DNA of 64,000 bases from Euschistus heros. Lineage: Eukaryota > Arthropoda > Insecta > Hemiptera > Pentatomidae. Below are positions 46,240 through 58,400 of this stretch, one piece after another; position 1 is the first letter of the stretch, and each line of letters begins with the position of its first letter. The stretch is taken from the NCBI GenBank assembly GCA_003667255.2, contig RCWM02000064.1, positions 2,925,501 to 2,989,500 on the forward strand. Direction: 5' to 3'. The notes under the pieces are model-generated. The model saw only the letters and a list, made by a program, of their open reading frames with translations, was not told the origin of the DNA and ran no database searches. The position numbers and the translations under genes are program-made.

Positions 46240-46920
46240 AATTGAAAGATTGTGAGTTTTAAAGAAATTAAATACGGATTTTATATTTGATTCGCCATTA
46301 TTTAATAAAAAGGTAATTTCTGGTTGGAGTCCTAATCTATTAAAACTTGAAATGTAAAATGGAGAGTATTGTAAGATATGGCTGACTGTAAGAGAGTAGT
46401 CACTGTGTTGGCATTTGGTGGTAGTTCTTTCCTTATCAGGTATGAGTGAGTCAGATTTTTATGTCCAATTCAAAGTTTGGCCAATGCAACTTCTAAATAA
46501 AGGGCTGAGGCAATTGCATGAAGCTCTGCTGTATATGTTCTACATAAATAATGACGCTTCATTTTATGTGTTGAGTTGGGAGTAACGAAAGATGAAGCTG
46601 TCGATACTTCGGATTTTGATTCATCTGTATAAATCTGGAAAGAATTCGGAATACTCTGTATGAGATTTGAGAATTCGATTTGATATTCAGGAGGTGAGGT
46701 ATGGCTTTTGGTTAGTCTAGAGTGAGATAGCATTGTTTTAGGTGAGTTAAGGGTCCAAGGAGGGCTTTGAGTTTCTGTTCTGCTTATTGGAATATTATTA
46801 AGGAATTCTATAGCTGAATGAATTCTTTCTGTCAATGGAATGGTTGAATTTCGTTTGTTTCTAAAAGCGTTGGAAAATCTCGGATTAAAAATGCAATTGT
46901 AAGACGGATGTTTAGTCAAT
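46240..46920 (-). mobile_element. LINE C-terminal RNase H fragment
   Basis: Minus-strand 46919-46470 ends with SFQIYTDESKSEVSTASSFV and CRTYTAELHAIASALYL, the Asp and Glu motifs of an RNase H domain as found in I- or R1-clade LINEs. The next stretch, to about 46300, still resembles the domain end. An A-rich tail follows at about 46130-46110. Confidence 0.75.
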
Positions 46921-46924
46921 TTGC

Positions 46925-49440
46925 GTTATTTCATGCTCAGTCTATTCAACATTTTATCACAAATATTTTAACTTACTTTTACCATGCGTAAAACGTACGT
47001 GTCCCACCTGCCCATACCTCCCTATACAACTATCGTAAACGACACTTTTCTTGGACTAGAATACGTAAAAAATGTTGGTTAGTAATTTTAAAAATAATTT
47101 AGATTTAGTTCCCATGTAGAAAAGTGTTGGTAGTGGAAGATTATATAACCATGATTTCTTATTAATTTTTTTTCTTAAAAAGCGCTCAGTAAATTTCGAT
47201 AATAAATAATTTTTCTGGGACCACGTCTGATCTATGACCTACCGATCAAAAAAAGAATCAGCAAAATCGGTTCATAATTAACGGAATAATCGCTTAAAAA
47301 ACATTTAAAAAAAACTTTAAAAAAACAAAAAAAAAACAGACGAATTGAGAACCTTCTCTTTTTTGAAGCCGGTTTAAAAAGTTCGCCAATCGTGTTATGA
47401 GGGCCGGTCCAGTAAGTATAAAATTAAGTTTCTATTCTCTACTCGCTGGTCTCGCCCCAAAACAAGGGATAAGATATCACAACGGTTAAAGCGGCGGCAG
47501 TAAAGAACAATTATTCACATTCGCACTCTGGCTAGAGTCGGTTGGTATCTTGTTTCATTATCCATCCTTTCTGCCAAAGTCAAATATTTGAAAATTGCAA
47601 TGGCCGATATAAAGTACCTTTTGTATTATTTATTTTATGACCTTCTTCCTACTAATTCATTCCCCAGTGCCTCATCAGACCCATGTCGGGTTTACATTGT
47701 TTTATCTGTGATGGTCATCCATTTCTCATGGATGGTGATCATCTGTGATGGTCACAATGTCTCATCCAAAGTGATTAATCCGTGTTCAAACATTTTCATC
47801 CGTTCTGCAGTTCACCTTTCAGTATCAGCCAACGCTTTGGTCAGGACTGCATTTTATAATTAATTTACCGAGTACGAACCGTTTTAATTATATTTTTAAG
47901 CGGCCAAGAGAGCTTTATTGTTAGATATTACATAAAATACAACATAATATATACAACATTAGATTCAAAGAACAACCCGCCCGTTTTTCATAGAACATTA
48001 TTATCCAATTCATTAAAATCGGCTGTCGTCATAAAATTTATATATGACACTCCCCTCCACCTCTGATCCCCAACAAAAAAAAAGATTATAGTTCTTTTAG
48101 GATCATTTGAAAATGTTAGTAAGTATATAAGAAACTTGATTATCACATTTCATTAAAATCGACTGTGTCGTTTTAAAATTCTAAACCAAGCCCCCGCAAA
48201 TTAAAACATTATACTTGAACTTATATGGCACCCTTTTAAAATACATATTAGTAAATCTGAAAGAAACTTGATCAATAAATGGTGCTGTTCAATACTAATA
48301 TTCGAATGTTTATTTTTCTATTTAATAGAATTACAAATATATTTATTTAAATTACATCTGTACATAATTCGTATTTGGTATTACAGCTAATCGTAATTTG
48401 TTATCTATACTATTAAATAAAAAGACGAGCCATTTTCTGTTTGTGATCACAAACCACGAAAACTACTAAACTAATCTATACGGAATTTTGACTACATCAT
48501 CTTCATAGTTTAAGGAAGGTTTAGTAATAATAAAATTATCTGATTTTCATTTAAATTTTAATTAAAAATGCCTTAAAAAACTAACGACAGGTGGTGAGCA
48601 CTACTTTGCAAGTGAGGTTACAATGATAAGGTGTAATCCAGAGCTTGAAATTACTAGTAAAATGTAGTTATTTTCAATTTAATTGTTATTAAAAAGAGAT
48701 AAAATGCGTTGTGACCTGTGACACCAACTCAAATATTAAAATTAAAAATTGGACGTCCAATTATGTTTTAAGAAATTTTCACTCAATTAATCTATGCAAT
48801 GGTACCAGGTCTAAAATAACAGCTTTTGTGGAAATATCATTCAAGCTATAATTCTCACCGAAACAGTGACTGGAGATATCCCATTTATTCCTGGAATCCC
48901 AATGAGCCATATTAATCTACCATTTTAATTCAGACGATTAAAATATTCTTCTGCTATTACAACAGTTTTTTTTTGCTATTACAACAGCCATTACAACAGT
49001 GCTATTACAACAGACGATTAAAATATACTTTTGCTATTACAAATCGCAATACCAGACTTACTAAAAACGTTGTAGTGGATCTTCGAACGACTGGTATTCT
49101 CAAGGTCAATAAGGTGTAATGGGAACCTCCTCATTTGATCTATCACTTCTAGTTTTCCATCTTTACAAAAATCAAGAAAATAATATTAATTTTTCACATC
49201 TTATCACTTTTTTCAAGTTGTTAAACGTGGATTAAAGAATGAGATAACATAACAATACTTCTTATTGTAGTGGATCTAAGAAATTAATATCGACCTTCCC
49301 CCTCCAGTATAATAAATTGCTAAACCCTACTGTAACTTTTCTTGTAGCACTCCTACACTAATTCTAGCCCATTAAGGCTATAACTCCCATAACCGCAACT
49401 AATCATTTGTTTGGGTTGTATCAAGCGGATGAGTCATTAT
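46925..49440. other. No gene seen; possible Helitron 5' end
   Basis: Mostly AT-rich. At 48404 TCTATACTATTAAATAAAAA preceded by A resembles a Helitron 5' end (TC start, A/T target), and the following block about 48420-48520 is GC-richer. I could not find a matching 3' hairpin with CTRR. The frame at 47588-47863 is not recognisable. Confidence 0.3.
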
Positions 49441-49456
49441 CATTTTGATTTTTCAG

Positions 49457-52400
49457 TTTGTGGGATAAGACACCCAGCGATCGTTAATGACTACATCCAG
49501 AGGTTCGAGGAGTACCCTTGGATGGCGACCATATACATGACCAAGAATAACAAGTTCTTTGGAATCCGATGTGTCGGAAGTATCATACATCAGAGAGCAA
49601 TTATCACAAGTAAGTAACCTCTTTTATTTCATTATTTTGTAAAATTTTTAATAAGCAAATAATAATTAAAAGTTATTTAATATGCCTACCTGAATAAATG
49701 AGAAGCAATCAAAGGCAGTGAAATTAAAATAATAAAAAGCACGAGATAATAGATCTCTTTACAAATTAAAAAATAGTAAACAAATCTACATAATATTCAT
49801 TGGACCTTACTTACATTCTTCAAGATTAAAAGAACTGAACTTCGTATGAGAGACTTCTCTCTCAAACACAAACAAAGACACACACAAACGCAAACACACA
49901 CACAGACACACACAAAACAACAACAAACAAACGCGCGCACTCACCGTTATTTGAACCTATAATTAACTTAATAATAATAAATAAATAAAAACATTTCAGA
50001 TGTATGGTGTATTCAGGACAGAAGACCTCATTACAAAGGAGTTGAATTCAAGATTCTTCTAGGCAAAAATGAATTGAACATGAAGGAAGAAGAAAAAACT
50101 CAGCAAGAGCTAAACGTAGGCTCATTTTATTATCTTTGCTTATAGACATTGTACAAATATTAGCTCATCCCTTATTCAGGTAAGAAGTCAATTTTTTGAA
50201 AACCCTTTAAATTAAACTAGCCGATAACACCTGTTGATAGCCTTTCAACAGTTACATAATGCTACCAACTGTTTACTCATATTTCCCAGAGAGAAGTGAA
50301 AAGGGTGAAATACTTAAAGTATGTCGCCCAGAATTAAAAAGAAAATCCTATGGTCAAAGTGTCATGTATGGCACTTTGCCTGAATATCATGGAAAGTATA
50401 TTTATCAGATATAAATAAAACTGTATTAGATGTAAAAATAATGAAGTTGTATAGGTGAAATAGAAGTGCTACCGTTAGTTTGTTGGGGCTTGAAGGTCGA
50501 GATTTAGTTCATGGTGGACTTAGGAAATACATAAACTAAAACGAGCCCTCCCAAGACGAATAAGAACCGCAGTAGAGAGGATAATATAGCTGGAGTAGTA
50601 TCCGATCAACCATATACGCACCGGGCCTAAAAAAGAAAATAAAAGTGCCCATTCTAAGATTCATTCATGTGTGTCAATCTTGTCCAACAATGACAGAGTA
50701 ACTTGTCTTTTTTTAAGAAGAATGTGAACTATTTTCCGGGACTTGTCCCCTAAGAATAACAAATGAGTAAAATACATAAGACAATCGTCTGTCTATGATA
50801 ATTAATTATAATAAATAATAATAAAAATTGATTAATAATTGAATTATGAGTTACAAAATAAATGAGAAATCTTGTAAAAGGATGCATCTTATGTATACTT
50901 TTATAATATACAGGGTCTCCCGAATTTAAAAGGCAAAACTTCAGGAACTTATAGGGGACCGAAAAACTTAGACAAAAAGTCCTTTAGAGATTTGCTCGTT
51001 TTTGCTTAGTTTTAGAGAAAATCGCAAAAAAAAGAAACAAAACAAAAATGTTACAAGTAGCGATTATCACCTTTCAAAGTTCGGGAGGCTAGGCAGTGAG
51101 ATATGTAAACACTTAATATTATCCTTTACATTATTTTATTTGTTTACATTTTGGCTTCCTTCTAGGATTATAATTCCTGTATAATAAAAGAGTGATAATG
51201 TCCGATGCGACAAACTCGCCTCGGCCTCTAGAAAATGGACTGTATGGGAAAATATGAAAGCGAGGTTTTGCACCCTTGGGGAGATATTATTGTGAAGGTA
51301 GCATAAACAAATAATACATAAGAAACTTCTTACCTTATTACTGCCGCCTACGGTCTGTCCGGGGGCCCCTGGAATCCTTACGGCCTGGCAAATGCTTCTC
51401 CTAAGCTGCAATATTTGTCTAAGCTCGCCTCCTCTTAGGTCACCACTCATTAGGGGGAGAACTGGGTTATAAAACCGATGGAAGACCATGAGTTCTTGGG
51501 CAATTTTTAGTAGGTGCGTACTTGAGCACAGAATCAAGAAGAAAGAGGGATATTCTGGTAGAGATTAACGCAGATAAGGGCTAGTTGCAACGGAAATTCA
51601 TAGAGTGCGTCAATACACGGTATATTAAAGTTTTTCCCCTTCCCCCCCCCCCCTCACAATAGCGCCGATTGGCGCGAACACACCGCCCACCAAAATTGGG
51701 ATGTTGCCCAATTTTATTCCAAAAGGTTATACAATGAAATGGTGGGCAGGCAGCAAAGAATTTATATAATAAAATAAAGAAACGCAAGCTCAACTTGAGT
51801 AAAGAGAAAGATAAAGACAAAAAAAAAATAAAATAAAAATATTGTAACATGAATGGGAACACAATTATACAATGTAAAGAAAAGGAAACAGCCCAACTGG
51901 GCAACAATTATATCATGTAAAGAAAATAAAACAGCCTAACTGGGCAACAATTATACAAAATAAAGAACATGCACTAGAATAACTGAAAACGATTATACAA
52001 GGCAAAGAGAAGTCATTCCGGAAGCGGAATTGTTCACAGATCTAGTGAGAGTGCTGGTAGAAGTCTCAAAGGTGGCTGCTCGTGAAACACCATCAGGCTT
52101 GAGCTCGGAAATAAGAGCTAAAGGCCGGGAGAGTGAGGAGCTGGTCAGTCCCTTGCTCACAACAACGTCGCCCTGTTTCTTGGTTCGACAACGGCGCTTG
52201 GAATTTGAAGTCCACTTATAACGTTGTGAATTATAATTTGGAACGGCGTTGTCAAGTATGCCGCCCACCCTGAGGACCCCCAGGCTATCGAGGAAAGGAG
52301 TACGGCAACAAGGCAGCTTTGCCGGCTTATCGGCACGGATATTTAGAAGAGGCCCAGAAAAATGCTTAAAGGTATGGTCAGGTTCATTAGCGATGAGCGC

Positions 52401-55400
52401 AATGGGAGTAGACTTAAGATCCGGTAATGGCTTGGTGCTTAAGTCGGTGTCACGATAAGGAGGAGGCCAATGCTCCTGGCAATTGGTCAAAGAGGAGGGA
52501 TCTTGAGTCCCTAAACAGAAATTGTTGGTCTGCGCGTAATGAGTACGGGTAAGGCCCCTAGAGTCAATATGGGCATGATTAGCGAAAGAAGAAACATAAG
52601 CAAACCCTACTGGGGAGAATTTGTCGAATATTGAAATTCTGGAGCGTACAGACCCTTTGACGTCTACAACTGGTGGTTTTAAAAAGGTGGGTTCAATAGG
52701 ATACGAGACAGGAAGTTTACTTGTTACTCTATCTTGGTTACTCTTACTATGTATGCATACTGGTTTTTTATTATTTTTATTTTCAACAGGAAGGAATTTT
52801 GGACAATCTTGATTGGCTAAAGAATAGTGACTGTTTGAGGATGAGATGTAATTATCCTCTTCTGTAAGGGAAACAAAAGACTTTTCATCAGATGAATCAC
52901 TAACATTTGTATCAGCACCACCTGTTTTATTGATGTGATTAAATTTTGAAACTTGATTTAAGTTTAAAAAATCACCCTGATTATTCATTTGTATTTCCTG
53001 GGGAACATTGTCACGATTTAGTCTGTGCCTACATGTATTGGTTATAATAAACGGGTCAATGTTTTCTGAAATGTCAGAAACATTTGAGTCTTTATGGTCT
53101 GTACTCAGGGGTTGTTCAAATGGAATATTTTCAGTTTTCGAAGAATCATGGAAATCTTGGGAAATCTGGCAAACAGAAATTAAAGAGGTAGTGAATTGAT
53201 TCCGCGACGGTGTTTGGACGGGACCTATGATTGTCCAACCAAAAATGGTACTGACAGCAATTGGACCAATAGAGCTTGGAATAAATGGATGAGGCAATAA
53301 TAATTGCGGGTATACGTCTGCACCTAAGAGAAGGTCAATTTTGTCTGATTGATGAAAGTCAGGATCGGCCAAACGCAAATGTTCAAAGGCGCGAGCAATT
53401 TCTGGAGTAAGGTTCTTGGGAGGCAAATGGTTAGCGATGTGAGGAACCACGGACGGAATGGCAAAAATGTGCCTCTGAGAAATTGTGGAGAAGATGTGAC
53501 ACGAGACTGTGCCAGGAGAATTGGAAACACGCCCACCTATACCTGAAACGGTAATGGGCATATCCTGGATTTTTTTACCTAATTGGTCAAAGAGGCGCTC
53601 GGAAATAAATGATAGCTGCGACCCCGGATCGATGACCCCACGGACTGGAACGTAACCCAAGTGAGAATTAAAGATTCGTGCACGGAAGGTTCCTAGGAGT
53701 GAAGTCACGTGACTTCCGGAAGTACTACAACTCAGAGATAAGAAGGCTTCAACTGGTGCTTGACCAGTGGAAGCGGATGCTGGTTCACTTGAAATGTGAT
53801 CAGCATGAGCTGATGCGCGACTAGGCGCGGAATTCAAATGGAGATTTGAATTTACTGCTTTGACGGGATGCAATAGTGTGTGATGCTCTGGTGAATTACA
53901 CTTACGACACGTAAATTTGGAGTTGCAATTACCCTTAAGGTGGGGACCCAAACAATTAAAGCACCGTTTATGGCTTTTGAGGAAATCAATTTTTTGATCT
54001 CGAGTGAGATGAGAAAATTCGAAACAGGAAGATAAGGAATGCGGCTTACAACAAAAAAGGCATCTTAGTTTAGAAGAATTATAAGGTGCGGCCCGAGTTC
54101 TATCTGATGGTGAAGTATCAGGACTAGTGCTAGCAATTAGCGAATTAACTTTAGTGTTTCTATGTAGATTGATGGGGGGAGAAATAATTTCCAGGGTTTT
54201 AATTTGCTTGATAATGAAATTCAGCAAGTCATCGAAAAGCGGAACTGATTTAGCAGAATTTTGCTCCTCGAAAGCCTTAGATGTGCGGGGGTCTAGATTA
54301 TTTTAGTTAACAAAATAAAATTTGCTAAATCGTCGATTTGCCTAGCCTGCACCTGATGTACCCTGAATTTGAAATGACGGGCTTAAAGTGTAAGATTTGG
54401 GTTTTGGAACCTGTGTACTAGAGCTGAAAAAGCAAGGTCGTAATTTTCGGCTGTGAGTTGAAAGCTAGAAATTACGGAAAGAGCACTCTCCTTTAAATTG
54501 GATCTTAAATAATGAAAGCGTTGTATGGGGGTTAGAGAAGGGTTGTCGTGAACAAGGGCGGTGAACAACGAGAAAAATTCAGGCCACTGCTGTATGTCGC
54601 CTGAAAAGGTTGGTAAATTGATTGGTGGTAAGGAGAAAGCACTTTGAGCCAAATGAATAGGGCTGGCAACCGTTGTAGAAGTTGCAATAGGTTCTTCCTT
54701 TTTCAATTGTAAATATTTAGATTTAATTTTGGTTAACACACTATTGAAAGCAATTGCAGGGGCTTGAGTATCCACATGATTTTGTTTGGTTAAGAGAGCA
54801 TTAAGGTCGCTTAATTTTTCATTCACCCCCTCAAATTTGACTTGAAGGGAGGGTAAATCCTCGTAATGCACTTGGACAGTAAAAATATCCGAAAGAGTGG
54901 AACCTTTAATTTCATCGTATCTACTAGTTATATCAGCAAATATCGTTTCCCTCTTTGCCAATAGTTGTGCTTGAATAATGATATTTTTCTCTTCTATAGG
55001 CATTGTGAAAAATAGAGAATAAATAAATACAGCAATAAAAGGAAATTATAATATATGAGGCAGAGAAAAGGAAAGGAGAAAAAGTTGCAAAATTGATTAC
55101 ACTAATTATTACGTAATTGTAACTGACGCCAGAGTACAGCAAGATGGCGAAGATAGTTACGAGACGAAGTAACGAGTACGTTACTAGAGTGGGGGGAGGT
55201 GACGTCAGATAACAGCTGACTGCTTGAAGATGGCCGACTTGGTCGGTTTTATATATGTAATTATTGGAAGTTATAAAGCCTGTACAAAAAATAGGCCAAA
55301 CCTTGCAATTTATGTACGTTTTAATGTAAAAATTTTTAATATTAATAAAGCACAGAAATGAGTGGGTGATTACTCGCCCCAAAACTGCAAAATCACTCGT

Positions 55401-58400
55401 TTCAAAGTTGAACAATGATATATACGACCCGGATCGGACCAAAAATGTATAGTAAAAGAATGTTAATGTCCGATGCGACAAACTCGCCTCGGCCTCTAGA
55501 AAATGGACTGTATGGGAAAATATGAAAGCGAGGTTTTGCACCCTTGGGGAGATATTATTGTGAAGGTAGCATAAACAAATAATACATAAGAAACTTCTTA
55601 CCTTATTACTGTTGCCTACGGTCGGTCCGAGGGCCCCTGGAATCCTTACGGCCTGGCAAATGCTTCTCCTAAGCTGCAATATTTGTCTAAGCTCGCCTCC
55701 TCTTAGGTCACCACTCATTAGGGGGAGAACTGGGTTATAAAACCGATGGAAGACCATGAGGTCTTGGGCAATTTTTAGTAGGTGCGTACTTGAGCACAGA
55801 ATCAAGAAGAAAGAGGGATATTCTGGTAGGGATTAACGCAGATAAGGACTAGTTGCACCGGAAATTCATAGAGTGCGTCAATACACGGTATATTAAAGTT
55901 TTTCCCCTTCCCCCCCCCTCACAATAGCGCCGATTGGCGCGAACAATTCCTAAATTAGTCTTCAGTCAGATACTCAGATATTTTTGTGTGAAGAGCATCA
56001 GCCACAATGCCGCATACATATTCTAATGTTGAATATGCTGATATGAGTTTTGTGTATGGTTTCTGTAACGGTAATGCTTTAGAAGCGGTGCGGGAGTATG
56101 CGCGCCGATTTCCAAATAGAAGAGTGCCTAATCGACAAGTCTTTTCGTTAACTTTTAATAGACTACGAGAGACTGGGTCATTCTGAATACGTAATAAAGG
56201 CGACCAATTCCAGGCAGCAATAAGAGCAGATTATCGAAGAAAAAATTGTGTCCAACGCCACTTCGATAACAATCCTGAGAGCATCTGATGCATTAGGAAT
56301 ATCGCGACAAGCAATATGGCGAACTTTGAAAGGTGATAATCAATACCCATACTATCTTCAAAAAGTTCAAAATTTCTTACCTCAAGATTATGTCAAGAGA
56401 TTGAATTTTAGTAACTGGTTTCTTGACAAAATTCGCGATGATAATTTATTTCCATTAAAAATTATATGGACTGATGAAGCTACCTCTACAAGAGGAGGAA
56501 TTGTTAATCAAAGAAATTATCAGGTATGGGCTTGAAAATCCCAGAGCTATTAGAAAGAATAGGATTCAGCATGAATTTGCTATTAACGTTTGGCTTGGAA
56601 TTTGGAACGGGTTACTGGTGGGACCATATTTTTTACCTAGAAGATATAATGGTATCACATTTACACATTTTTTGGAGAACGACTTTTCTAATTATTTAGA
56701 TGACAGCAGCGGATTGAAATGTGGTTCCAACTCGATCGATGTCCAGCTCATTATAGCAGAGTTGCTCGAGCTTGGCTGGATATAAATTATCCACAACGAT
56801 GGATTGGACGTGGAGGAGTAGTACCTTGGCCACCCAGATCACCTGATATGACACCCATGGATTTCTTCGTATGGAGAACCTTGAAGCAAAAAGTTTATTC
56901 GGTGTCAATAAACTCAAGAGAGCATTAAGAAACCGAATCATAGATGCAGTGCACCAAATATCATCAGAACAATGTTTAGCTGCAATTTATCAAGTGAGTG
57001 CTAGATGTAATGCTTGCATTGGTGCAAGAGGACAACATTTTGAGCAATATTTACATTAAAAAGAACATAACATAAATATGAATGTAAATAAATAAGTATA
57101 AAAATGAAAACTTGTTTTGTTTTTTTTTTTTTTTTTTTTTTTTTTGCTATTTTCTCTAAACTAAGCAAAAACGAGCAAATCTCTAAAGGACTTTTTGTCT
57201 TAGTTTTTCGGTCCCCTATAAGTTCCTGAAGTTTTGCCATTTAAATTCAGGACACTCTGTATATAACACAAAAATTCATGTTTTATATTTGCTCAGAAGA
57301 TTGATAATTCAGGAGGTAATGAAATAGATTATGTTTAAAGAAAGTGAGAGGGGAGCTTTTTCGAATTGAGATGGGCAATGAATTCCATAAAGAGGAAGCG
57401 CGGATAATAAAAGACTTTTCGAAGGATGCAGTTCGATGCGTAGGAGTGTACAGGTTGGTGGGTTCGGTTCTGATATTTAAAAGGTGGATGGAGGAGCGTA
57501 GAGTAAGGAGGTCATGAATATAGGTGGGTTTTTTGGTTTTCAAGGATTGAAATATGAGTGCACCTAGGAATTATTGACGTCGTCAACTGGAGTAAAGCCA
57601 CCAAATTTTAGAATACCTGTGATATATGTAAGAACGTGTAGAAATTCCAAAAATAAATCTAATAAAACAGTTCATTAGTCTTTTACATCTCATTTAAGTA
57701 AATACTTAAAGAAAAATTAAACTTTTAGCCGGAAAAAATCAGTATAATTTATAATATACTCAATACTATATAGGGCAAATTATAAAATCACTTGATGCAC
57801 TCATTCACAAACTTTGTAGTTATTTATTAGTTTAGAAAACCATCATGAAATGATAGTTGAAAATGAATTAAAACTATTATTTATCAGAGTATAATTTACA
57901 GCCGCACTTCACGTTGATTTTTCTACATAAGAAGTAACGGCATACAATATAGTAACCATCCCCAATAAAAAAAATTGAATTAAAAGAGCTCGGAAAGTAT
58001 TTTTTGTAAATTATTTTCTTTAAATATTTCCAGTTTTCTTAAACAGCAGTATCCATCCGCGAAGTACAGAATTTAATTACATAACTGCATTAACTAGTAA
58101 TGGTCCCTTCGGAAACGTAAGCTCCAACATGACCACTACTGGGAAGTGATGTAGTATATAAGTTTTAAACTGGTGAAATGACCATAACTAGTGATTTAAC
58201 CTACCCATTAATATTAAAACCTTTTTTTAATGACGAATTAGTTACTGAATGAAATAACTTTTACAGATTGTCCACACCCACAAGCAGCAGAACTACGTGG
58301 ATTGGAACGCCAGATCAGAAAACGAGATGGTCATTCTCATCGTTGACAAGGAAATCGAGTTTACTAAATCAGTGGCTCCAATCTGCCTCGACCTGGATAA

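Larger units (their letters stand above)
51178..55945 (-). mobile_element. Internally deleted BEL/Pao retrotransposon with intact LTRs
   Basis: Two direct LTRs (51178-51680 and 55446-55945) begin and end TG/CA and are nearly identical. The insertion is flanked by a 5 bp duplication, ATTCC, on both sides. The element reads on the minus strand: a likely primer-binding site with TGGTCCGATCCGGG lies just inside the LTR at about 55440-55425. The internal part is only about 3.8 kb, and encodes gag, zinc knuckles and protease but not RT, RNase H or most of integrase. It would depend on proteins from another copy. Confidence 0.9.
50911..57259. mobile_element. DNA transposon with about 115 bp TIRs, host of the BEL/Pao insertion
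   Basis: The left end CAGGGTCTCCCGAATTTAAA and the right end, reversed, CAGAGTGTCCTGAATTTAAA extend for about 115 bp of near-identical inverted repeat (both include GGAACTTATAGGGGACCGAA). A TA lies on each side, as in the Tc1/mariner-IS630 group. The inner right part holds a transposase pseudogene (56007-57058). A BEL/Pao element is inserted at 51178-55945; removing it leaves a 1.6 kb transposon. All of this lies in the second intron of the protease homologue. Confidence 0.9.

Noticed and set aside
54933..55805. 290-codon minus-strand frame, and its partial twin at 51136-51537
   Set aside because: Both read through the BEL/Pao LTRs, and the shared N-terminal part is simply the repeated LTR sequence.
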